Origin: Flavobacterium sp. TAB 87
GTDB taxonomy: Bacteria; Bacteroidota; Bacteroidia; Flavobacteriales; Flavobacteriaceae
DNA: 64,000 nucleotides
Assembly: GCF_001529295.1 (NCBI RefSeq)
Contig: NZ_LLWK01000033.1
Location: forward strand, 1-64,000
Direction: 5' to 3'
The notes under the pieces are model-generated. The model had not been told where the DNA came from and made no database searches. It saw nothing but the letters and a program-made list of their open reading frames with translations. A program made the translations under genes and the position numbers. Shown piece after piece: positions 1 to 9,399 of the stretch; within the stretch, counting starts at the first letter, position 1; each line of letters starts with the position of its first letter.

Positions 1-47
1 ATTCTTCCTTGTCAGTATCTCAAATAACTTGCGCCTTTAGCGGGGTG

Positions 48-55
48 CAAATGTA
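48..55 (-). promoter_or_regulatory. Minus-strand promoter box, gene off the left edge
   Basis: Read on the minus strand this is TACATTTG, the Bacteroidota -7 box (TAnnTTTG), followed by GCACCCCGC. Transcription would leave the window to the left. Confidence 0.45.
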
Positions 56-170
56 AAACGTTTTTTCTTACTACACAAACTTTATTTTGATATTATTTTT
101 GAAGAAAATCTCCGCTGTAATATCTCAATTCGTAGTCAGTAAAAAGTAGAACGTGTCGCTGTTGCGGGTG

Positions 171-178
171 CAAAAATA
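171..178 (-). promoter_or_regulatory. Second minus-strand promoter box upstream of the first
   Basis: TATTTTTG on the minus strand, followed by GCACCCGCAAC, much like the text after the box at 48-55. No start codon follows before the next box, so the pair looks like tandem promoters for one transcript, possibly a stable RNA operon beyond the window. Confidence 0.45.
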
Positions 179-594
179 GTCACTTTATTTACATAAACAA
201 CCCTTTTTATTGCATTATTTCAATCTTTTTTTTTAATAAATTCTTAACTCTTTGGAAACCTTAATCTTGTGAACACTTTACACTATTGTCTTTTTAGCCT
301 TTTACATCGCTTTCGATCGGTTTCTTAGGATTTACGTGGGGTATTTGCTTTTACTCTACTCCTCTTTCTTGCTTCTGGTGGGATTTTACGAGAATATGTT
401 GGGTATTAACTTTTAACTCTTTTAAAACTTCACTCTTTTTATTGGGTTTTGAGAGGTTTCTTTGTCACTTTATAATAATGCTAGAACTTCGAACTCGATT
501 CAGTTAATTTTACTGCTGTATTTACTCCTTATATATAGGTCGCAGAAACTTGCTTGATCTGGAACACAAAATTTAAGCAGAATAGCTAAATCCT

Positions 595-671
595 AGCCCT
601 GGTAGCAGCGGCATCCTTCTATTGCTTTTTTTAAGCAATAGAAGATACAGCGAATGACAGGAAATAGCTCC
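595..671 (+). repeat. Structured repeat element, copy 1
   Basis: A perfect 12-bp hairpin (616-627 with 633-644) is enclosed by a second helix CCTG 598-601 / CAGG 658-661 and a short outer pairing AGC 595-597 / GCT 667-669. The unpaired blocks AGCGGCATCC and GATACAG are shared with copy 2 at 30383-30459, while the helices differ but still pair. Similar elements are common between genes in flavobacteria; it may be the flavo-1 RNA motif, which I cannot verify here. Confidence 0.65.
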
Positions 672-750
672 TAAATATAAAAAAACTTCCTATACCTATA
701 TATAAAGGGACATGTTGAAACATAAATATAAAAACTAACCTACATATATA

Positions 751-781
751 TTGTGTGGATTTTTGTAATGAAGTATATTTG
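751..781 (+). promoter_or_regulatory. Promoter of the thrS operon
   Basis: TATATTTG at 774-781 with a TTG at 751-753 about 20 bases upstream matches the Bacteroidota promoter TTG-N19-TAnnTTTG. The predicted 5' leader is only about 15 bases, too short for a T-box or other riboswitch. Confidence 0.7.
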
Positions 782-801
782 CATTCACAAAATTAAAGAC
801 A

Positions 802-2748
802 ATGATTAAGATTACTTTGCCCGACGGGTCGATTAAAGAGTTTGCTTCTGGCGTAACTCCGATGGAGGTTGCTAAAAGCATCAGTGAAGGATTTGCAAGA
901 AACGTGATTTCGGCATCTTTTGATGGTACAACAATTGAAACCGAAACTCCATTGACGACCGACGGTAGTCTTATATTATATACGTGGAATGACGCAGATG
1001 GTAAAAAGGCATTTTGGCACTCTACCTCTCACGTTATGGCGCAAGTATTGGAGGAATTGTTTCCTGGAGTTAAATTAACTCTTGGACCTGCAATTGCGAA
1101 TGGATTTTATTATGACGTGGATTTTGAAGATCAAAAAATTACTGATGCCGACTTTAAAAGAATTGAAGATCGCGTATTGGAAATTTCTAGAGGAAAACAT
1201 GAGTTCAAAATGCGTCCGCTTAGCAAAGCAGCAGCATTAGAAATGTACAAAGACAACGTATACAAGACCGAAATGATTTCCAATTTAGAAGACGGAACCA
1301 TTACATTTTGCGATCACGATACGTTTACCGATTTATGTCGCGGTGGTCATATTCCGAATACGGGAATTATTAAAGCAATGAAAATTATGAGTGTTGCAGG
1401 CGCTTATTGGCGTGGTGATGAAAAAAATAAGCAATTAACTCGTGTTTACGGAACGTCGTTTCCTAAGCAAAAAGATTTAACTGAATATTTGGCATTACTT
1501 GAAGAAGCAAAGCGACGTGACCATAGAAAACTTGGAAAGGAATTAGAATTGTTTGCTTTTTCTCAGAAAGTTGGACAAGGTTTACCATTGTGGCTACCAA
1601 AGGGAGCTGCTTTGAGAGAACGTTTGGAGCAATTTTTGAAAAAGGCACAAAAGAAAGCAGGGTACGAACAAGTGGTTACTCCACATATTGGACAAAAGGA
1701 ATTATACGTAACTTCTGGCCATTATGCGAAATATGGTGCTGACAGTTTTCAGCCGATTACAACACCGCATGAAGGAGAAGAGTTTTTATTAAAACCGATG
1801 AACTGTCCGCATCACTGCGAAATATACAATGTGCGTCCATGGTCTTACAAAGACTTACCGAAACGTTACGCTGAATTTGGAACCGTATACAGATATGAAC
1901 AATCGGGTGAATTGCATGGTTTAACTCGTGTTAGAGGGTTTACTCAAGATGATGCACATATTTTTTGTACTCCAGATCAATTGGACGAAGAGTTTAAAAA
2001 AGTAATTGACTTAGTGCTCTATGTATTTGGCTCTTTAGGATTTGAAAACTTTACAGCGCAAATCTCATTGAGAGATAAAGAAAATAGAGAAAAATATATT
2101 GGATCTGATGAAAACTGGGAAAAAGCAGAAAATGCTATCATCAGTGCCGCAGCAGACAAAGGTTTAAATACGGTTATAGAATATGGTGAGGCTGCGTTTT
2201 ACGGACCTAAACTTGACTTCATGGTTAAAGACGCCTTAGGAAGACAATGGCAATTAGGAACGATTCAAGTAGATTATAATTTACCAGAGCGATTTGAGTT
2301 AACTTATAAAGGTGCTGATAACGAATTACACCGTCCAGTTATGATTCATAGAGCGCCGTTTGGATCAATGGAACGCTTTATCGCTATCTTGCTGGAACAT
2401 ACTGCAGGAAATTTCCCGCTTTGGCTGATACCGGAACAGGCTATTATCTTGTCTTTAAGCGAGAAATACGAAATTTATGCCAAAAAAGTTTTAGATGTGC
2501 TAGAAAATCACGAAATTCGCGCCCTAATTGACAACAGAAATGAGACCATAGGCAAGAAAATTAGAGATGCAGAAATGCAGAAATTGCCATTTATGCTGAT
2601 TGTAGGTGAAGAAGAGGAACGAAATGGAACGATTTCTATTCGTCGTCACGGTCAAGAAGGAAAAGGGAATATTACCGTTACAATTGAGGAATTTGTCGCA
2701 ATTGTAAATGAGGAAATAAATAAGACATTAAAAGTATTTACAGTTTAA
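802..2748 (+). CDS. thrS: Threonine--tRNA ligase
   Basis: Charges tRNA-Thr with threonine in the cytoplasm. All domains of a full-length bacterial ThrRS are visible: an N-terminal TGS domain (1-61), the editing domain with H73, H77, C179 and H183 (HxxxH...CxxxH), the class II catalytic core with the zinc ligand C335 in NCPHHC, motif 3 ([10 protein letters not shown]), and a C-terminal anticodon-binding domain. The 648-residue length is normal. It heads a translation operon with infC, rpmI and rplT, an order conserved in many bacteria. Confidence 0.98.
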   Translation: MIKITLPDGSIKEFASGVTPMEVAKSISEGFARNVISASFDGTTIETETPLTTDGSLILYTWNDADGKKAFWHSTSHVMAQVLEELFPGVKLTLGPAIANGFYYDVDFEDQKITDADFKRIEDRVLEISRGKHEFKMRPLSKAAALEMYKDNVYKTEMISNLEDGTITFCDHDTFTDLCRGGHIPNTGIIKAMKIMSVAGAYWRGDEKNKQLTRVYGTSFPKQKDLTEYLALLEEAKRRDHRKLGKELELFAFSQKVGQGLPLWLPKGAALRERLEQFLKKAQKKAGYEQVVTPHIGQKELYVTSGHYAKYGADSFQPITTPHEGEEFLLKPMNCPHHCEIYNVRPWSYKDLPKRYAEFGTVYRYEQSGELHGLTRVRGFTQDDAHIFCTPDQLDEEFKKVIDLVLYVFGSLGFENFTAQISLRDKENREKYIGSDENWEKAENAIISAAADKGLNTVIEYGEAAFYGPKLDFMVKDALGRQWQLGTIQVDYNLPERFELTYKGADNELHRPVMIHRAPFGSMERFIAILLEHTAGNFPLWLIPEQAIILSLSEKYEIYAKKVLDVLENHEIRALIDNRNETIGKKIRDAEMQKLPFMLIVGEEEERNGTISIRRHGQEGKGNITVTIEEFVAIVNEEINKTLKVFTV

Positions 2749-2764
2749 CTTAAATTATAAAGCC

Positions 2765-3322
2765 ATAGCAATAAGAAGCAACAGAGGTTATCAACCTCGC
2801 GTAGAAAAAAAAGATGCCCACAGAATTAATAACAATATTCGTGGTCTACAAGAAGTACGTCTTGTAGGGGAAAATATAGAGCCTGGAGTTTTTAAACTTT
2901 CAGAAGCATTGAGACTAGCCGATGAATTCGAATTGGATTTAGTTGAGATTTCTCCTAATGCAGAGCCGCCAGTTTGTAAAATCATGGATTATAAGAAATT
3001 TATCTACGAGCAGAAAAAGCGTGATAAAGTCTTAAAAGCGAAATCGACCCAGGTAACTGTAAAGGAGATTCGTTTTGGTCCACAGACTGACGAACATGAT
3101 TATGAATTTAAGAGAAAGAATGCTGAGAAGTTCTTGAAAGAGGGTTCTAAATTAAAAGCGTTTGTATTCTTTAAAGGTCGTTCGATTATCTATAAGGATC
3201 AAGGACAGATTTTATTATTGCGTTTGGCAACAGATTTAGAAGAGTTTGGTAAAGTTGAAGCTATGCCTGTTTTAGAAGGAAAACGTATGATTATGTTTAT
3301 TGCTCCTAAGAAGAAAAAATAA
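2765..3322 (+). CDS. infC: Translation initiation factor IF-3, non-AUG start
   Basis: Binds the 30S subunit, blocks premature 50S joining and proofreads the start codon. Family similarity begins well upstream of the first ordinary start codon (a TTG at 2909): the frame from ATA at 2765 reads (M)[21 protein letters not shown], an IF-3 N-terminus, and gives 185 residues. No ATG, GTG or TTG exists between the thrS stop and this point. An AUA start would fit the known use of rare start codons (AUU in E. coli infC), through which IF-3 represses its own synthesis. The exact start is inferred from protein similarity. It follows thrS by 16 bases. Confidence 0.93.
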   Translation: MAIRSNRGYQPRVEKKDAHRINNNIRGLQEVRLVGENIEPGVFKLSEALRLADEFELDLVEISPNAEPPVCKIMDYKKFIYEQKKRDKVLKAKSTQVTVKEIRFGPQTDEHDYEFKRKNAEKFLKEGSKLKAFVFFKGRSIIYKDQGQILLLRLATDLEEFGKVEAMPVLEGKRMIMFIAPKKKK

Positions 3323-3418
3323 GCTTTTGGCTATTAGCCTTTAGCAATAAGTTATTAGCGAAAAACTACTAGCTAAAAATATAAGTAAGTAAGAATAAAT
3401 TAAAAAACACTAGGAAAA

Positions 3419-3616
3419 ATGCCTAAAATGAAAACCAAATCTAGCGCCAAGAAACGTTTCAAAGTTACTGGTTCTGGAAAGATTAAAAGAAAGCATGCTT
3501 TTAAAAGTCACATCTTGACTAAAAAATCTAAAAAACGTAAATTAGCTTTGACACATTCAGCGTTAGTTCACAAAACAGATATGAAAAGCATCAAACAACA
3601 ATTAAGAATTATATAA
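3419..3616 (+). CDS. rpmI: 50S ribosomal protein L35
   Basis: Small basic protein of the large ribosomal subunit. The 65 residues begin with the family start [20 protein letters not shown] and contain the conserved HAFKSHIL stretch. It lies between infC and rplT as in most bacteria. The 96-base gap before it holds imperfect inverted repeats of the type GCTATTAGC. Confidence 0.97.
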   Translation: MPKMKTKSSAKKRFKVTGSGKIKRKHAFKSHILTKKSKKRKLALTHSALVHKTDMKSIKQQLRII

Positions 3617-3793
3617 TTTAGTACTCGGTCGTCAGTATGTAGTAAGCAGTTTTAACTGAGCACTACTATCTGAAAACTGAATACTTTTTTTAAATTCTTT
3701 AGGTTAAAACAATTTAAATATAACCTTGGAGTATGGCCAATAAGTTCTCTTGATTTAATTCGGGACGCCTACTACAAAAAAAACAATAATATT
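3617..3793 (+). other. Unusual 177-base spacer between rpmI and rplT
   Basis: Long for an intra-operon gap. The first part is a degenerate run of ACTGA-like words with local inverted pairing (AGTAAGCAGTTTTAACTGAG). The second part (about 3725-3775) is less AT-rich and could hold an RNA structure for L20 feedback control; that role is only a guess from the known autoregulation of L20 in other bacteria. Confidence 0.35.
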
Positions 3794-4138
3794 ATGCCAA
3801 GATCAGTAAATTCGGTTGCTAAAAGAGCAAGAAGAAAAAAGATAATGAAGCAAGCCAAAGGTTACTTTGGTAGACGTAAAAACGTTTGGACAGTTGCTAA
3901 GAACGCGGTTGAGAAAGCAATGTGCTATGCTTACCGTGATAGAAAACAAAACAAAAGAAATTTCCGTTCATTATGGATTCAACGTATCAACGCTGGAGCT
4001 AGATTAGAAGGAATCTCTTATTCTCAGTTTATGGGTAAAGTAAAGACTAGCGGAATCGAATTGAACCGTAAAGTACTTGCTGATTTAGCAATGAATCACC
4101 CTGAGGCTTTCAAAGCAATACTTAATAAAGTAAAATAA
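3794..4138 (+). CDS. rplT: 50S ribosomal protein L20
   Basis: Binds 23S rRNA early in assembly of the large subunit and represses this operon in several bacteria. The 114 residues match the family in length, with the N-terminal [20 protein letters not shown] and the basic helix carrying AKGYFGRRK. It is the last gene of the thrS operon and is followed by an intrinsic terminator. Confidence 0.98.
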   Translation: MPRSVNSVAKRARRKKIMKQAKGYFGRRKNVWTVAKNAVEKAMCYAYRDRKQNKRNFRSLWIQRINAGARLEGISYSQFMGKVKTSGIELNRKVLADLAMNHPEAFKAILNKVK

Positions 4139-4178
4139 ACGTTTTATCAACTCAATTTAGATTACTTACTTATAATAG

Positions 4179-4207
4179 AAAACCCAGTCGAAAGATCGGG
4201 TTTTTTT
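4179..4207 (+). terminator. Terminator after rplT
   Basis: AAAACCC pairs with GGGTTTT around a GAAA-capped hairpin, followed by seven T. Confidence 0.85.
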
Positions 4208-4265
4208 ATGTCTAAATAGTTCTGAGTTTTTATACTGTATTCGTATAATTGCTTATTTTCGTACT

Positions 4266-5993
4266 ATGAGAGTAGCCCCAATCTTTTTCTTATACTTGCT
4301 ATTTATTTCCCAGCTATTATTGTCATGCAATGGAGATAGCGAAAAACTACCTGTATCAAATGAAGCAGTAGCATCGAAAGAGTTGCTAGCTTTAATTCAA
4401 ATAGGAGATAGCTTATACGATTCACAAAAATTTGATAGTTCCTATTACTATTTTACCAAAGCTAAATCGATTGCCTTAAATGAGAAAAATATAAAAAAAA
4501 TAGTATACTGTATTTTTAACATGGCTGATATTAATCAAAAGCAAGGAGATTATATTTCTAGCGAATCAGCAGCAACTGAAGCACTACCTTATCTAAAAGA
4601 AATAAAAAATCCAAACTATGCTTGGAATATCTACGTGATCTTAGGAGTAAATTATCTTCATAAATACGATTATAACAAATCATTACTATATTATGAGAAA
4701 GCTTATCAACTTAAAACTGATAAACTTCGAAAATTAAACACGCAAAATAATAAAGCAGTCGTCTACATGGAGCAAGGTAGTTATGATAGTGCCATAGAGA
4801 TATTTGACTATTTATGCGTACAAAACGAAATACAAACAGATCCTGAATCATATGCACGTATTTTAAATAATCTTGGTCTTTGTCATGAAGCTAATGATCC
4901 TAAAAAAGCACTATCATATTATAGGCGATGTTTCAATATTTATAAAAGTACAAATAATGAATGGGGCTTAATTGGAAATTACGTAAATCAATCTAAGCAC
5001 TTTCAAAAAACAAATCGAAAGCTTTCAAAACATTACGCTAGTAAAGCGTATGAACTAGCAACCAAGTGGAATTCTTCTAATGATCGAATGAATGCTCTTA
5101 TAGCATTAATCCATAGCTCTACAGGTACCGATCTAAAGAAGTATAGTTTAAAATATGTAGCGTTAAATGATAGTATTACAAAGCAGAAGCAAATAGCAAA
5201 AAATCAGTTTGCAAAGGTAAAATACGATTCGAGCCTAGCTAAGAGAGAAAATGAAATTCTCAAAAGTCAAAAAATCACCGCACAGTTAGAATTAGAGCAA
5301 GAAAAATATAAAAAATTACTTTCCTATCTCCTTATTACATTGGTCCTTATTATATCTATTGTGATCTATTACTATTTACTATATCGAAGCAAAATAGAGA
5401 AATCAAAAGCCATTTATAAATCTGAAACGAGAATTTCTAAAAAACTACACGACGAATTAGCTAATGAAATTTACCAAACCATAACGATGGTTGAATCTAA
5501 AAATTTAGCATATAAAGAAAACAAAGAAGAATTATTAAATAATTTAGACATAATTTATTCTCAAATCAGAAACATCTCTTACCAAAATAGAATTATAAAT
5601 ACAGACGAAACGTTTGCCGAATTTTTAAAACAGATGATTAATACTTATAATTCATCTGCTATACAAATTATAATGAAAGATTTAAATGTGATAAACTGGA
5701 ATAACATCTCAGCGGCGCAAAAAATTACAGTTTACAGAGTACTTCAAGAACTTCTAGTAAATATGAAAAAACACAGTCACAGCTCTTTCGTAGTTATTTC
5801 ATTCACAAGTTTAGCTACAGAAATTAAAATTGACTATTGCGACAATGGAATCGGCATTAATCCTGAAAAAATAAGCAGCAAAAACGGACTAAAAAATGCA
5901 GAAAACAGATTAAAATCGATAAAAGGAAGCCTATCCTACAGTTCAATTTTAGACAAAGGTTTTAAGGCATCAATCACATTTCCAACAACATAA
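4266..5993 (+). CDS. TPR-containing sensor histidine kinase with lipobox
   Basis: Likely the sensor of a two-component pair. Order of parts: a signal sequence with lipobox LLLSC (C21), a TPR-rich sensor region (about 35-300), a coiled coil, one membrane segment near 350-372, a dimerisation helix with H395 in KKLHDELANE, and a HATPase domain with ELLVN and DNGIGI motifs. The HATPase and H-box are of the LytS/NarX-like class common in flavobacteria. It lies three bases before its response regulator. The ligand is unknown. Confidence 0.88.
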   Translation: MRVAPIFFLYLLFISQLLLSCNGDSEKLPVSNEAVASKELLALIQIGDSLYDSQKFDSSYYYFTKAKSIALNEKNIKKIVYCIFNMADINQKQGDYISSESAATEALPYLKEIKNPNYAWNIYVILGVNYLHKYDYNKSLLYYEKAYQLKTDKLRKLNTQNNKAVVYMEQGSYDSAIEIFDYLCVQNEIQTDPESYARILNNLGLCHEANDPKKALSYYRRCFNIYKSTNNEWGLIGNYVNQSKHFQKTNRKLSKHYASKAYELATKWNSSNDRMNALIALIHSSTGTDLKKYSLKYVALNDSITKQKQIAKNQFAKVKYDSSLAKRENEILKSQKITAQLELEQEKYKKLLSYLLITLVLIISIVIYYYLLYRSKIEKSKAIYKSETRISKKLHDELANEIYQTITMVESKNLAYKENKEELLNNLDIIYSQIRNISYQNRIINTDETFAEFLKQMINTYNSSAIQIIMKDLNVINWNNISAAQKITVYRVLQELLVNMKKHSHSSFVVISFTSLATEIKIDYCDNGIGINPEKISSKNGLKNAENRLKSIKGSLSYSSILDKGFKASITFPTT

Positions 5994-5996
5994 AAC

Positions 5997-6653
5997 ATGT
6001 ATAAAAAAGTTTTGGTCGCTGAAGATTTAGATACAATTTCTCTCACAGTTAAGCAAGCACTTGAATCTATAGATATTTCAAATATTGACGTAGCCAAATA
6101 TTGCGATGATGCTTTTCTAAAAATTAAAAAAGGAATTACAGATAATACTCCTTATGATTTACTGATTACTGACTTGTCCTTTAAAAAAGACCATCGTGAA
6201 ACTAACTTACATTCGGGAGAAGACCTACTTGAAGCTGTGAAAAAAATTCAACCCGATATAAAAACAATTGTTTTTTCAATCGAAGACAAATCATATTTAA
6301 TTTCGAAATTACATACCCAGTTGAAAATTGATGCCTATGTAATGAAGGGACGAAATAGTATTGAGAATTTAAAGCAAACAGTACATAAATTATACCATCA
6401 AAAGGAAATAAAAGTAACACTAGCTAAGGGATCTATTGGATTAATTGAAATTGAACGGTACGACGTATCGTTGCTAAAACTACTCGCTAACGGACTTAGC
6501 ATTCAAGAGATAAGCAGTGAATTCAATAGACAAAATTGTATCCCAAACAGCACGAGTAGTATTGAAAAAAAGATCAATAAACTAAAGATTTACTTTAAAG
6601 CCACCAATAATGTCCATTTGATTGCATTAACAAAAGACCTAGGAATAATCTAA
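5997..6653 (+). CDS. Response regulator, receiver plus LuxR-like HTH
   Basis: A receiver domain (about 1-125) with acidic pocket E9-D10 and phosphoacceptor D59 in LLITDLSF is followed by a helix-turn-helix region with LLKLLANGLSIQEISSEF (about 158-175). The C-terminal half is a weak match to the LuxR/FixJ class. It starts three bases after the kinase stop, so the pair is almost certainly co-expressed. Target genes are unknown. Confidence 0.85.
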   Translation: MYKKVLVAEDLDTISLTVKQALESIDISNIDVAKYCDDAFLKIKKGITDNTPYDLLITDLSFKKDHRETNLHSGEDLLEAVKKIQPDIKTIVFSIEDKSYLISKLHTQLKIDAYVMKGRNSIENLKQTVHKLYHQKEIKVTLAKGSIGLIEIERYDVSLLKLLANGLSIQEISSEFNRQNCIPNSTSSIEKKINKLKIYFKATNNVHLIALTKDLGII

Positions 6654-6705
6654 AAAAATTTACGCACCTTACGGTTTCCCGTAAAAAAAAACCAGTTGCG
6701 AGTGA

Positions 6706-6713
6706 TATGTTTG
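6706..6713 (+). promoter_or_regulatory. Promoter box of the small membrane protein gene
   Basis: TATGTTTG matches TAnnTTTG. The expected transcript start falls at the first ATG (6721), so the second ATG at 6730 may be the real start. Confidence 0.5.
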
Positions 6714-6720
6714 CAAAAAC

Positions 6721-6978
6721 ATGTTGATTATGCGTTTCAAAAATACACTATTCAAAAGATCATTACGTAAAATAGCCAATAAATTAAAGACTGAAAAATC
6801 GAAAGTAGTTTTAAAAACCATACTACTAACTTTTATTTTATCTTATGCTACTGCATTAATTTGTGCTAAAACAGGAATAATTGAAATCGAATGGCAGTTA
6901 TTATTTGTACCTGCGATAGTAGTTTTACAAATTATAATTATAGTGACTGCGTTTAAAGATCGTTATAAAAAAATATAA
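6721..6978 (+). CDS. Small predicted membrane protein
   Basis: Not recognised. The basic N-terminal stretch (about 1-30) is followed by two hydrophobic segments (about 31-50 and 58-78) and a basic tail, consistent with two membrane helices and both ends in the cytoplasm. ATG codons at 6721 and 6730 are both possible starts; the second fits the promoter better. It converges with the next gene with 8 bases between stops. Confidence 0.65.
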   Translation: MLIMRFKNTLFKRSLRKIANKLKTEKSKVVLKTILLTFILSYATALICAKTGIIEIEWQLLFVPAIVVLQIIIIVTAFKDRYKKI

Positions 6979-6986
6979 AATAAAAA

Positions 6987-8249
6987 TTAAGTCTTCTGAT
7001 TCTTCTTGCGAGCAGCAGGAAATAATACATTATTTAAAATCAAACGATATCCGGGAGAATTGGGGTGCAAATCTAAAACAGTTGGAGGATCCCCAACTTT
7101 ATGCTGAAAATCTTCAGGATCATGTCCACCAAAGAAAGTAAACATTCCTTTTCCTTTTTGACCATGAATGTAACGCGCCTCGCCATTAAGTTCACAAGTT
7201 CCCATAACTAATACATTTGATTTCACTAGATCAGAATTAAATGAAGTTGTCTGTCCCATAAATCCTTTTACTAACTGGGTGTGGTTTTGACAAAGCATAC
7301 TCGGAATAGCATCCCATTTTGCTGAGAACTCCATTAAAGTAAAATAATCTTTTTCCATCGGGATTCTGCGCTGTAATGTCATGTCAATATTCGAAAACTC
7401 ATATTGTTCAGGCCGTCTTTCTAAGGTAAAATCTTTAAAAGCAAAACTATTCTGAAAATTTAATTTTGATTGATAGTTGGGCTCACTTGCGTCTCCATCA
7501 AACATTGCTTCGCAAATATCTACTCCATCTGCAGCTAATGCTATGTCAAAACTATCCGTCGCAGAACACATGGCAAACATAAATCCACCACCAATTACAA
7601 AGTCTCTAATTTTTTTAGCAACAGCTCCTTTTTCATGTGCAACTTTGGAGTATCCTAAATTTTTAGCGAGTATTTCTGCAGCAGCTTTTTGTTCAATATA
7701 CCAAGGGATATTTTTATATGCAGAATAAAATTTACCATATTGTCCTGTAAAATCTTCATGATGTAGGTGCAACCAATCATACATTAATAATTGGTCACTT
7801 AAGACTTCTGAATCGTACACAGGTGTAAAAGGAATTTCAGCGTAAGTTAAAACCAACGTAACAGCATCGTCCCACGGCTGTTTTCCTTGCGGCGTGTATA
7901 CTGCAATTTTTGGTGCTTTTTCTAAAATAATTGTTTCCATGTTTTGAGATGGACTCGCAATTTCTTCTAAAATTAAATTAACTTGGCTATCGCTCAAAAT
8001 TTCATAGCTTACTCCTCTAATTTGGCATTCTTTCCGAATCTCTTCAGAATCTGGCAATAAAAAAGAGCCCCCACGATAATTAAGTAACCAACTTGCTTTG
8101 TACTGGTTGTTCAAACACCAATAAGTGATTCCGTACGCTTTTAGATGATTTTGTTGTGAAGACTCATCCATAGGTAATAACACAAAAGAAGCGCTTACTT
8201 TTAAGGAGCAAAAAAACAAAAATAAATAGAAGTAAAGACGTAATGACAT
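6987..8249 (-). CDS. Exported protein of the family often labelled asparagine synthetase B
   Basis: A signal peptide (about 1-21, ending SLKVSA) precedes SFVLLPMDESSQQNHLKAYG, which recurs in a Bacteroidota family that databases tend to call asparagine synthetase B. I see neither the N-terminal catalytic cysteine of an Ntn glutaminase nor an ATP-pyrophosphatase motif, so that label looks wrong. The middle (about 150-250) contains VIGGGFMFAMC, reminiscent of ThuA-like or class I amidotransferase folds. Function unknown. It has its own promoter at 8269-8276. Confidence 0.75.
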   Translation of the reverse strand: MSLRLYFYLFLFFCSLKVSASFVLLPMDESSQQNHLKAYGITYWCLNNQYKASWLLNYRGGSFLLPDSEEIRKECQIRGVSYEILSDSQVNLILEEIASPSQNMETIILEKAPKIAVYTPQGKQPWDDAVTLVLTYAEIPFTPVYDSEVLSDQLLMYDWLHLHHEDFTGQYGKFYSAYKNIPWYIEQKAAAEILAKNLGYSKVAHEKGAVAKKIRDFVIGGGFMFAMCSATDSFDIALAADGVDICEAMFDGDASEPNYQSKLNFQNSFAFKDFTLERRPEQYEFSNIDMTLQRRIPMEKDYFTLMEFSAKWDAIPSMLCQNHTQLVKGFMGQTTSFNSDLVKSNVLVMGTCELNGEARYIHGQKGKGMFTFFGGHDPEDFQHKVGDPPTVLDLHPNSPGYRLILNNVLFPAARKKNQKT

Positions 8250-8268
8250 AACAACTTAGTTTATAGCT

Positions 8269-8276
8269 CAAAGATA
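8269..8276 (-). promoter_or_regulatory. Promoter box for the exported protein gene
   Basis: TATCTTTG on the minus strand, 20 bases before the start codon at 8249. Confidence 0.6.
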
Positions 8277-8420
8277 AAAAACTAACGGAAAGATCAATCA
8301 TTATACTGCAAAGACCGTAAAGAAATAAAGCGACAAATTAAAAACTAAAATATTCTATATTTTAACATGTGTATTCTTAAAACGGGTAAAAACACGCATC
8401 GAAATCAAGGAAATTGACAC

Positions 8421-8428
8421 TAAATTTG
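8421..8428 (+). promoter_or_regulatory. Promoter box of a 42-residue gene
   Basis: TAAATTTG matches TAnnTTTG and lies 35 bases before the start at 8464. Confidence 0.5.
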
Positions 8429-8463
8429 TAAATAGAAAAACCAAACTATAAATAAAAATCACG

Positions 8464-8592
8464 ATGATGGAATCAAAAAATTACGACAATCAACCTAAAG
8501 GACTAGGTTTGATTAAAAAAATTGGTGTTGGAATTTTAGTACTTATGATAATTGTTTATTATATTTTATCGATAAAATTTTTATTAAGTTAG
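8464..8592 (+). CDS. 42-residue single-span membrane protein
   Basis: A short frame with a polar N-terminus (MMESKNYDNQPKG), a lysine pair, and one hydrophobic helix (about 20-41) that reaches almost to the C-terminus. It has a promoter box at a suitable distance and its stop lies 5 bases from the convergent response regulator. I do not recognise it. Small tail-anchored proteins of this kind are common and rarely annotated. Confidence 0.5.
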   Translation: MMESKNYDNQPKGLGLIKKIGVGILVLMIIVYYILSIKFLLS

Positions 8593-8597
8593 GAAAA

Positions 8598-9263
8598 TTA
8601 CATGTCAATTAAAGCCAACCTATTTTGAATGGCAAAAACTACCAGTCCAGCAATATTTTTAGACTCGGTTTTTAACAATAGATTCGTTCGATGCCCCTCG
8701 ACGGTTCTAGGACTAATAAAAAGAATTTCGGCGATTTGAGCTGTATTTTTCTGTTCGCAAATCAATTGCAATACTTCAATTTCTCGGGGAGATAAAAAAG
8801 CTGCATCTAGTTCGGACTTTGCATTTTTTTTCATCAATTCTATTTCCTTCAAAATTTTTAATACTTTTTCGTTATAATAAAAACCTTTATCTGCAACCTG
8901 TCGTATTGCATAAAGTAATTCTTCTGGTTTTGCGTTCTTGAGAACAAATGCAGCAGCTCCTACATCAATCATATTGGCTACAAAAGAATGCGAATCATAA
9001 CTTGTTAACGCAATAATTTTAGTATTAGGATATTTTTTGTGTAAAATTTTGGTAGTTTCAACGCCATTAAGCACGGGCATCTTAAGATCAGTAAGAATTG
9101 CATCTGGTTGTTCATCCGTATTATCAAGATAATCTAGCAATTCTTTTCCGTTAGAAGCCTGAAAAACTACTTGAAAGTCTTCTTCTCGATCTAACATAAA
9201 TTTAATTCCTTGACGAAACAAAATTTCATCATCTACCAAAACAACTTTAATAACGTTTTTCAT
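8598..9263 (-). CDS. NarL/FixJ-family response regulator
   Basis: A receiver domain (about 5-125) with acidic pair D11-D12, phosphoacceptor D59 in AILTDLKMP and a conserved K near 109 is joined to a LuxR-type HTH (about 155-215) containing LSPREIEVLQLI and SPRTVEGHR. Length 221 is normal. It lies just downstream of a matching histidine kinase (start at 10206), so the two form a NarX/NarL-like pair. Targets unknown. Confidence 0.93.
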   Translation of the reverse strand: MKNVIKVVLVDDEILFRQGIKFMLDREEDFQVVFQASNGKELLDYLDNTDEQPDAILTDLKMPVLNGVETTKILHKKYPNTKIIALTSYDSHSFVANMIDVGAAAFVLKNAKPEELLYAIRQVADKGFYYNEKVLKILKEIELMKKNAKSELDAAFLSPREIEVLQLICEQKNTAQIAEILFISPRTVEGHRTNLLLKTESKNIAGLVVFAIQNRLALIDM

Positions 9264-9399
9264 ATTTGTTTTTTGAGGTCAGCAATACATTAATTGTTCA
9301 AAAAAAAATACAATAGAAACGGATTTAGGGGAAACGTCAATATCGAATTTGGTTGCAGAAAAGTACAAAAAATATGTTACATTTAGCTACAAAAAACAC

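Larger units (their letters stand above)
1..591. other. Gene-free region left of thrS
   Basis: No convincing reading frame on either strand. The plus strand is strongly pyrimidine-rich from about 200 to 560, so any transcript from here would more likely be a purine-rich RNA read leftwards. Two minus-strand promoter boxes lie near the left end. I recognise no tRNA, tmRNA or other known RNA in it. Confidence 0.6.
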
